From: CAYLLN01 sp033762315
Lineage (GTDB): Bacteria > Planctomycetota > Planctomycetia > Pirellulales > Pirellulaceae
DNA length: 54,573 nt
Assembly: GCA_033762315.1 (NCBI GenBank)
Contig: JANRLS010000179.1
Location: forward strand, 1 to 54,573
Reading direction: 5' to 3'
Below, piece by piece: positions 49,081 through 54,573 of the stretch. Made by a program: the position numbers and the translations under genes. A model generated the notes under the pieces. It ran no database searches. It was not told where the DNA came from and worked only from the letters and a program-made list of their open reading frames with translations. Every line of letters starts with the position of its first letter. The stretch's first letter is position 1.

Positions 49081-50822
49081 CCGCCAACGGACTTCCGCAA
49101 CTTGCAATCTATCTCGGAATTCTGCTGGCCTGCGTGAAGCCCCTGGGATCCTACATGGCCAAGGCGTACTCCGGGTCGGCGACATTTCTCGACCGCATCA
49201 TCGGGCCATGGGAACGACTGTTTTATCGATTCTGCGGAATCGACAAATCCGCCGAGATGACATGGCAACAGTACTCGGTAGCCGTTCTGAGCTTCAGTCT
49301 TTTGAGCTTCCTGACGGTCTATGCTGTCCAGCGAATGCAGGGCTGGCTGCCACTCAATCCTGAATCGCTGCCCGCCATCACGCCTGACTTGTCATTCAAC
49401 ACGGCCGTAAGCTTCACGACGAACACGAACTGGCAGGGATACGGCGGTGAGACCACGATGAGCTACTTCACGCAGATGCTTGCTCTCACCGTGCAGAACT
49501 TTCTGTCCGCCGCCGCCGGGATGGCCGTGCTCATCGCCTTGATCCGAGGCTTCATGCGGCACGCAACGGAGACCATCGGCAACTTCTGGGTCGATATGGT
49601 GCGAGGAACGCTTTACATCCTGCTCCCACTGTCCCTGTTGTTAGCCGTCGCACTGGTTTCACAGGGCGTGGTTCAGACGTTTGGGTCGTATCACGAAGTC
49701 CCGCTGCTCGAGCCCACCGTTGATGCGGAGGGCAACCAGATCAAAACACAAACGATCGCCACCGGCCCGGCGGCATCGCAAATCGCCATCAAGCAGCTGG
49801 GCACGAACGGCGGCGGATTTTTCAACGCGAATTCAGCCCATCCGCTGGAGAACCCCACGCCGCTTTCCAATCTGCTCCAACTATTGGCCATCCTGCTGAT
49901 TCCCGCCGCCCTTTGCTACACGTTTGGTGAGATGGTCGGTGACCGCCGTCAGGGATGGGCAATCTTAGCGGCGATGCTGGCGATTTTTATTCCGCTGCTG
50001 GCAATCGCGACGATCGCTGAACAGTCGAGCAACCCCGTACTCGCCCACCTGGGTGTTGATCAGTCGCCTTCTGACACACAGCCGGGTGGAAACATGGAGG
50101 GGAAAGAAACTCGTTTCGGGATTGTGAACTCGTCGCTATGGGCCGTGGCCACGACCGCTGCTTCGAACGGTTCGGTGAATTCAATGCACGACTCCTACAC
50201 GCCCCTGGGCGGGCTGGTGCCGATGTGGCTGATGCAGTTGGGCGAAGTCATCTTCGGCGGCGTCGGCTCCGGCCTCTACGGCATGTTGATGTTTGCCATC
50301 GTGGCGGTCTTCCTCTCCGGCCTGATGGTGGGACGCACCCCGGAATATCTCGGCAAGAAAATCGGTGCTTTCGAAATGAAAATGGCCTCTCTCGCCATCC
50401 TTTTTCCCTGTGCGATGGTGCTCGTGGGGACGGCGGTGGCCGTCGTTTCGGCGTCCGGTCGAGCGACGATCTTCAATCCCGGTCCACACGGATTCAGCGA
50501 AGTGCTGTACGCCTTCTCGTCGGCAGGAAACAACAACGGCAGTGCCTTTGCGGGTCTCGGAGCGAACACACCGTTCTACAACGGCCTCCTAGGGTTGGCG
50601 ATGCTCGTGGGACGTTTCTGGGTGATGCTGCCGGTCCTGGCGATTGCCGGTTCGTTGGCGGCAAAAAAGACCGTCCCCGTCGGGCCGGGAACGTTGCCAA
50701 CACATACGCCGCTGTTCGTCGTCCTCCTGGTGGCCGTGGTGATCGTGGTGGGAGCTTTGAGCTTCTTCCCGGCTCTGGCTCTGGGACCGATTGTCGAGCA
50801 CCTGACGGCGACGACGAACTAG
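49077..50822 (+). CDS. kdpA: KdpA, potassium-binding channel subunit
   Basis: 581 residues from the ATG at 49077, preceded by GGAGA within kdpF. It has the ten-helix KdpA layout of the potassium channel superfamily, with selectivity-loop segments such as VSFTTNTNWQGYGGE, LGTNGGGFFNANSAHP and SSAGNNNGSAFAG. KdpA binds and conducts potassium for the pump driven by KdpB. Its length is slightly above that of the E. coli protein. Confidence 0.95.
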   Translation: MTANGLPQLAIYLGILLACVKPLGSYMAKAYSGSATFLDRIIGPWERLFYRFCGIDKSAEMTWQQYSVAVLSFSLLSFLTVYAVQRMQGWLPLNPESLPAITPDLSFNTAVSFTTNTNWQGYGGETTMSYFTQMLALTVQNFLSAAAGMAVLIALIRGFMRHATETIGNFWVDMVRGTLYILLPLSLLLAVALVSQGVVQTFGSYHEVPLLEPTVDAEGNQIKTQTIATGPAASQIAIKQLGTNGGGFFNANSAHPLENPTPLSNLLQLLAILLIPAALCYTFGEMVGDRRQGWAILAAMLAIFIPLLAIATIAEQSSNPVLAHLGVDQSPSDTQPGGNMEGKETRFGIVNSSLWAVATTAASNGSVNSMHDSYTPLGGLVPMWLMQLGEVIFGGVGSGLYGMLMFAIVAVFLSGLMVGRTPEYLGKKIGAFEMKMASLAILFPCAMVLVGTAVAVVSASGRATIFNPGPHGFSEVLYAFSSAGNNNGSAFAGLGANTPFYNGLLGLAMLVGRFWVMLPVLAIAGSLAAKKTVPVGPGTLPTHTPLFVVLLVAVVIVVGALSFFPALALGPIVEHLTATTN

Positions 50823-50833
50823 GGGAACTCAGC

Positions 50834-52939
50834 ATGATCAAGAACTCCACAAACCTGTTTGATCGTAAGATTCTCGGCGATGCCATCAGGGCTTCGTTTT
50901 GGAAGCTCGATCCCCGCGTGCAGCTTCGCAATCCGGTGATGTTCGCCGTTTACCTGGGCAGCATCCTCACGACGATCCTGTGGCTGAACTCGCTGCGTCA
51001 CTCGACAGGTGAATCATCGACTTTCGTGCTCGGCGTGGCCATCTGGCTGTGGTTCACCGTGCTATTCGCCAATTTTGCCGAAGCGATCGCCGAAGGGCAC
51101 GGAAAAGCTCAGGCCGCCGCTTTGAAGAAGAACCGTTCGGACGTGATCGCCAAGCGGGTCTGCCTGCCCCTGAAAATGGTCGGTTCCACACGCACCACCA
51201 AGGATTTGCTTGTGAACGGGGCGATCGCAATGGCTCTCGCGCAAGACTTGCGAATTGAAGATGTCGTATTCGTGGAAGCGGGCGACCCCATTCCCGCCGA
51301 TGGGGAAGTCCTGGAAGGTGTCGCCTCCGTCGATGAGAGCGCCATCACCGGCGAAAGTGCTCCGGTCGTGCGGGAGAGCGGGGGAGACCGCAGTTCGGTT
51401 ACCGGCGGAACGCGAGTCATCTCCGACTGGTTGATCATTCAGGTGAAGACGCTTCCTGGCCAAAGCTTTCTGGATCGCATGATCGCGATGGTCGAAGGCG
51501 CCAAGCGGCAGAAAACTCCGAACGAGGTCGCGCTGGCGATCCTCCTGGCCGCTCTGACGCTGATCTTCCTGCTCGTGGTCGCCACGCTGCTTCCCTTCTC
51601 GATCTTCGCGGTTCAAGCATCCGGTCAAGGAAGAGCAATCAGTCTCACGGTGCTGGTGGCTCTCTTCGTATGTCTTGCTCCGACAACCATCGGAGCACTG
51701 CTGTCCGCCATCGGCATCGCCGGAATGAACCGGCTCAGTCAGGCGAACGTCATCGCCATGTCGGGCCGGGCGGTCGAAGCCGCGGGCGACGTGGATGTGC
51801 TGTTGCTCGACAAGACGGGCACGATCACGCTCGGCAACCGGCAGGCGACTCGATTCATCCCAGCGTCGGGCACCACCGAGAAGGAACTGGCGGAAGCGGC
51901 TCATTTGGCGTCGATGGCGGACGAAACCGCCGAGGGACGCAGCATTGCCATCCTCGCCAAGAAGCAGTTCGGGCTGCGGGGCCGCGAACTGGAACACATT
52001 CAACCTCACTTCGTTCCGTTCTCTGCTCGGACTCGCATGAGCGGCGTCACGCTCGATGGGCACGAGATTCGCAAGGGGGCCGCCGAGGCCGTGGAGTCGC
52101 ATGTGCGAAGTCTCGGCGGATTTTTGCCGGAGGATGTCCGAGCCTCGGTTCGTGACATCGCCAAATCCGGCGGAACGCCGCTCGTCGTCAGTCGGGACGA
52201 CCAGGTGCTTGGTGTGATCGAGCTGAAGGACATCGTGAAAGGTGGGATCAAGGAGCGGTTCGCGGAACTGCGGCAGATGGGAATCAAAACCGTGATGATC
52301 ACGGGCGACAATCCTCTGACCGCCGCCGCCATCGCCGCCGAGGCGGGCGTGGATGATTTTCTGGCCGAGGCGACTCCCGAAGCGAAACTCTCACTCATCC
52401 GTGACTGCCAAAAGGGTGGACGACTCGTCGCCATGACCGGCGACGGTACGAACGATGCCCCTGCTCTGGCTCAGGCCGACGTGGCGGTCGCCATGAACAG
52501 TGGCACCCAGGCCGCCAAGGAGGCCGGCAACATGGTCGATCTCGACTCCAATCCGACCAAGCTCATCGAGATCGTGAACATCGGCAAGCAATTGCTGATG
52601 ACCCGTGGCTCGCTGACGACGTTCAGCATCGCCAACGACGTCGCCAAGTATTTCGCCATCCTGCCGGCGGCATTCGCGGCGACCTATCCCGCCCTCAAGG
52701 CCTTAGACCTGATGCGATTGTCGTCGCCGTCCAGCGCCATCCTGTCGGCGGTGATTTTCAATGCCCTGATTATCATCGCTCTTGTGCCGCTGGCGTTGAA
52801 GGGGGTGGCGTACCGACCGGTGGGAGCGGCTCAACTGCTGCGCAACAATCTACTTGTCTACGGCGTGGGCGGACTGCTCGTGCCGTTCCTCGGCATCAAG
52901 GCCATCGACCTGCTGCTTTCCGCCGTGGGCTTGGCATAA
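50834..52939 (+). CDS. kdpB: KdpB, P-type ATPase subunit of the potassium pump
   Basis: 701 residues from the ATG at 50834, 11 bases after kdpA. P-type ATPase motifs: DESAITGESAPV (actuator TGES), DKTGTITLGNR with the phosphorylated Asp326, and MTGDGTNDAPALAQADVAVAM. It hydrolyses ATP to drive potassium uptake through KdpA. The larger open frame in the same phase starts inside kdpA and was rejected. Confidence 0.95.
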   Translation: MIKNSTNLFDRKILGDAIRASFWKLDPRVQLRNPVMFAVYLGSILTTILWLNSLRHSTGESSTFVLGVAIWLWFTVLFANFAEAIAEGHGKAQAAALKKNRSDVIAKRVCLPLKMVGSTRTTKDLLVNGAIAMALAQDLRIEDVVFVEAGDPIPADGEVLEGVASVDESAITGESAPVVRESGGDRSSVTGGTRVISDWLIIQVKTLPGQSFLDRMIAMVEGAKRQKTPNEVALAILLAALTLIFLLVVATLLPFSIFAVQASGQGRAISLTVLVALFVCLAPTTIGALLSAIGIAGMNRLSQANVIAMSGRAVEAAGDVDVLLLDKTGTITLGNRQATRFIPASGTTEKELAEAAHLASMADETAEGRSIAILAKKQFGLRGRELEHIQPHFVPFSARTRMSGVTLDGHEIRKGAAEAVESHVRSLGGFLPEDVRASVRDIAKSGGTPLVVSRDDQVLGVIELKDIVKGGIKERFAELRQMGIKTVMITGDNPLTAAAIAAEAGVDDFLAEATPEAKLSLIRDCQKGGRLVAMTGDGTNDAPALAQADVAVAMNSGTQAAKEAGNMVDLDSNPTKLIEIVNIGKQLLMTRGSLTTFSIANDVAKYFAILPAAFAATYPALKALDLMRLSSPSSAILSAVIFNALIIIALVPLALKGVAYRPVGAAQLLRNNLLVYGVGGLLVPFLGIKAIDLLLSAVGLA

Positions 52940-52952
52940 GGAGCAAGAGACC

Positions 52953-53528
52953 ATGATTCAACAACTTCGCACGGCGACACTCGTATTGTTTGCCATGACC
53001 ATTCTCACCGGCGGCGTCTATCCACTGGTGGTCACCGCCATCGCGCGGGTGGCGTTTCCCAGGCAGGCCAACGGCAGCCTCATGCAACAAGACCAGCAGA
53101 TCACAGGTTCGGAACTGATTGGGCAGCCGTTTTCTCGCCCCGAATACTTCTGGGGGCGGCTCTCGGCCACCAGCCCATTTCCCTACAACGCAGCGGCATC
53201 CAGCGGTTCCAATTTCGGCCCGTCGCACCCCGGTCTCCGGGAAGCAGCCGAAGCTCGCATCTCGGCACTTCGCGCCGCGGGTTACGCGGGGAAAGCGGTG
53301 CCGGTCGAGCTCGTGACCGCATCCGGCAGCGGACTCGATCCCCACATCGCTCCGGCGGCAGCCGAGTTCCAGGTGCCAAGAATCGCCGCATCGAGGAAAA
53401 TGTCCCCAGACGCCGTGCGTGAACTCGTCCGCCAACACACGGAAGAACGACAATTTGGAGTCCTCGGCGAGCCGCGCGTGAATGTGCTGCGACTGAATCT
53501 CGCCTTGGATCAACATCAGGTGAATTGA
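52953..53528 (+). CDS. kdpC: KdpC, potassium pump subunit
   Basis: 191 residues from the ATG at 52953, with AAGGAG nine bases upstream. One N-terminal membrane helix (about 8-28), then the KdpC domain with GSELIGQPFSRPEYFWGRLSA, YNAAASSGSNFGPS and SGSGLDPHIAPAAAEFQVPR. KdpC binds KdpA and KdpB and is needed for complex assembly and nucleotide affinity. Confidence 0.95.
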   Translation: MIQQLRTATLVLFAMTILTGGVYPLVVTAIARVAFPRQANGSLMQQDQQITGSELIGQPFSRPEYFWGRLSATSPFPYNAAASSGSNFGPSHPGLREAAEARISALRAAGYAGKAVPVELVTASGSGLDPHIAPAAAEFQVPRIAASRKMSPDAVRELVRQHTEERQFGVLGEPRVNVLRLNLALDQHQVN

Positions 53529-53537
53529 GACCGCCCA

Positions 53538-54573
53538 TGCCGGATGCTCGTCCGAATCCCGATGAACTGCTGGCCCAGGTGCGGGCCGAGGAAGCAGAGT
53601 CCACGCGTGGCTCGCTGAAGGTGTTCTTCGGGTATGCCGCTGGCGTCGGGAAGACCTACTCGATGTTGAAGAACGCCCAACGAGCAAGAGCAGCGGGGCG
53701 GGAGGTGGTCGTCGGTTATGTCGAACCACACGGTCGCCCGGAAACGGAAGCGTTGCTCGCCGGTCTCGAGGCTCTTCCAGTGCGTGAGCACGAGTATCGT
53801 GGCGTGACGCTTCGAGAGTTTGATGTCGATGCGGCCCTGGCTCGGCGTCCCGACTTGCTCTTGGTGGATGAACTCGCCCATACCAATGCCGTCGGCTGTC
53901 GTCATGAGAAGCGCTGGCAGGATGTCGAAGAACTTCTTGAAGCGGGAGTCAACGTCTGGACAACGCTCAATGTTCAGCACATCGAAAGCCTGAATGACGT
54001 GATCGGTCAGATTACGGGTGTCACTGTTCGTGAGACGGTTCCCGACCGGGCATTCGATTTGGCCGACGACTTGGAACTCGTGGATATCACGCCGGAAGAA
54101 TTGCTGCTCCGACTTAAGGCGGGCAAGGTTTACGTGTCCGAACAGGCTCAACGAGCGATTCAAAGCTTCTTCCAGAAGTCGAATCTCACCGCACTCCGGG
54201 AACTCTCGCTGCGACAGGCGGCTCGTCACATTCACACCGATGTCGAGTCGGCCCGGCGGGAGAAGGCGGCCATCAAGCCGTGGGCCACCGCCGAGCGATT
54301 GCTGGTCTGCGTTGGCCCCAGCCCCACGACCGCCCGCGTCATTCGCACGGCTCGACGGATGGCGGCGGCGCTGGATGCGCCTTGGCTGGCGGTTTCCGTT
54401 GATCTTACGGGCGAACCAGCGGGCACTCCCGCAAAGCAGCAGATCAGCCAGCATTTTCGCCTCGCCGAACGCCTAGGTGCGGAAACGGTCACACTGGCCG
54501 GGCAGAACGTCTCCGACACGATTCTCGAATATGCCCGCTCGCGCAACGTCACCAAGCTTCTGATCGGCAAGAC
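53538..54573 (+). CDS. kdpD: KdpD, turgor/potassium sensor kinase, C-terminal part outside window
   Basis: The frame from the ATG at 53538 is open to the window edge (345 codons). The cytoplasmic KdpD domain is present, with the Walker-A-like GYAAGVGKT (32-40), LLVDELAHTNAVGCRHEKRWQDV and TLNVQHIESLND, followed by the start of a universal-stress-protein-like domain (ERLLVCVGPSPTTARVIRTA). The membrane part and histidine kinase core would lie beyond 54573. KdpD with KdpE controls kdp expression under potassium limitation. Confidence 0.93.

Noticed and set aside
50138..50833. N-terminal extension of kdpB into kdpA
   Set aside because: The extension is out of phase with kdpA and would add 232 residues absent from KdpB; the ATG at 50834 gives the expected length.

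Overview
The window looks like a stretch of chromosome from a GC-rich planctomycete, most likely of the Pirellulales type. The evidence is the gene content: three DUF1549/DUF1553 proteins (one followed by a Tat-exported DUF1501 protein and a WD40 protein), two DUF1559 prepilin-like proteins, PPC-domain and LamG-type secreted proteins, a Ser/Thr kinase with an extracytoplasmic sensor, a WD40-caspase protein, and a zinc-ribbon/TM2 protein. This assignment is inference from family content; no rRNA or tRNA gene was seen. Both ends cut genes: an FHA protein on the left (- strand) and kdpD on the right (+ strand).

Layout. 0-2.7 kb: kinase plus FHA gene (-), with a sigma70-like promoter upstream. 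3.2-9.7 kb: cytochrome-like DUF1549/DUF1553 protein, PPC-domain protein and an Hsp70 paralogue (+). 9.7-14.4 kb: TPR membrane protein, RluD, NagB-like/PIG-L fusion and DUF4058 (-). 14.5-16.3 kb: agmatine deiminase and a thioredoxin-fold protein (+). 16.3-17.6 kb: MBOAT acyltransferase coupled to a small membrane protein (-). 17.7-18.9 kb: lone HAMP protein and DUF1326 (+). 19.0-20.0 kb: DksA/TraR-type protein and LspA (-). 20.2-23.6 kb: LamG-DUF1549-DUF1553 (+). 23.6-27.7 kb: DUF1549/1553, DUF1501, WD40 (-). 27.8-30.0 kb: DUF1559 prepilin with two coupled membrane genes (-). 30.1-34.6 kb: 1494-residue WD40-caspase (-). 34.7-39.7 kb: TM2 protein, VTC polyphosphate polymerase with DUF4956, GT2, second DUF1559 operon. 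39.7-40.4 kb: a gene-poor gap with a strong minus-strand promoter and possible structured RNA. 40.4-45.6 kb: secreted protein, moaE, moaA, cysteine desulfurase, TPR lipoprotein, FKBP (+). 45.7-48.6 kb: NtrC-type regulator and histidine kinase (-). 48.9-54.6 kb: a Kdp potassium pump operon (two 30-residue membrane peptides, kdpA, kdpB, kdpC, start of kdpD).

The most interesting structure is not in any one protein. Short arrays with a 7-base period lie directly at, or across, the start codons of four genes (NagB-like/PIG-L, WD40, moaA, cysteine desulfurase), where a normal Shine-Dalgarno sequence is missing or displaced. In the moaA-desulfurase gap inverted copies of the unit face the array and could form a long hairpin. 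Separate GC-rich palindromic elements occur too: one sits in frame inside a coding sequence, a possibly related palindrome sits beside the WD40 heptamer array, and a long REP-like palindrome lies between two genes. Two distant minus-strand promoters share an extended motif around the -35 box, and one of them reads into a region without a convincing gene that contains a nested hairpin.
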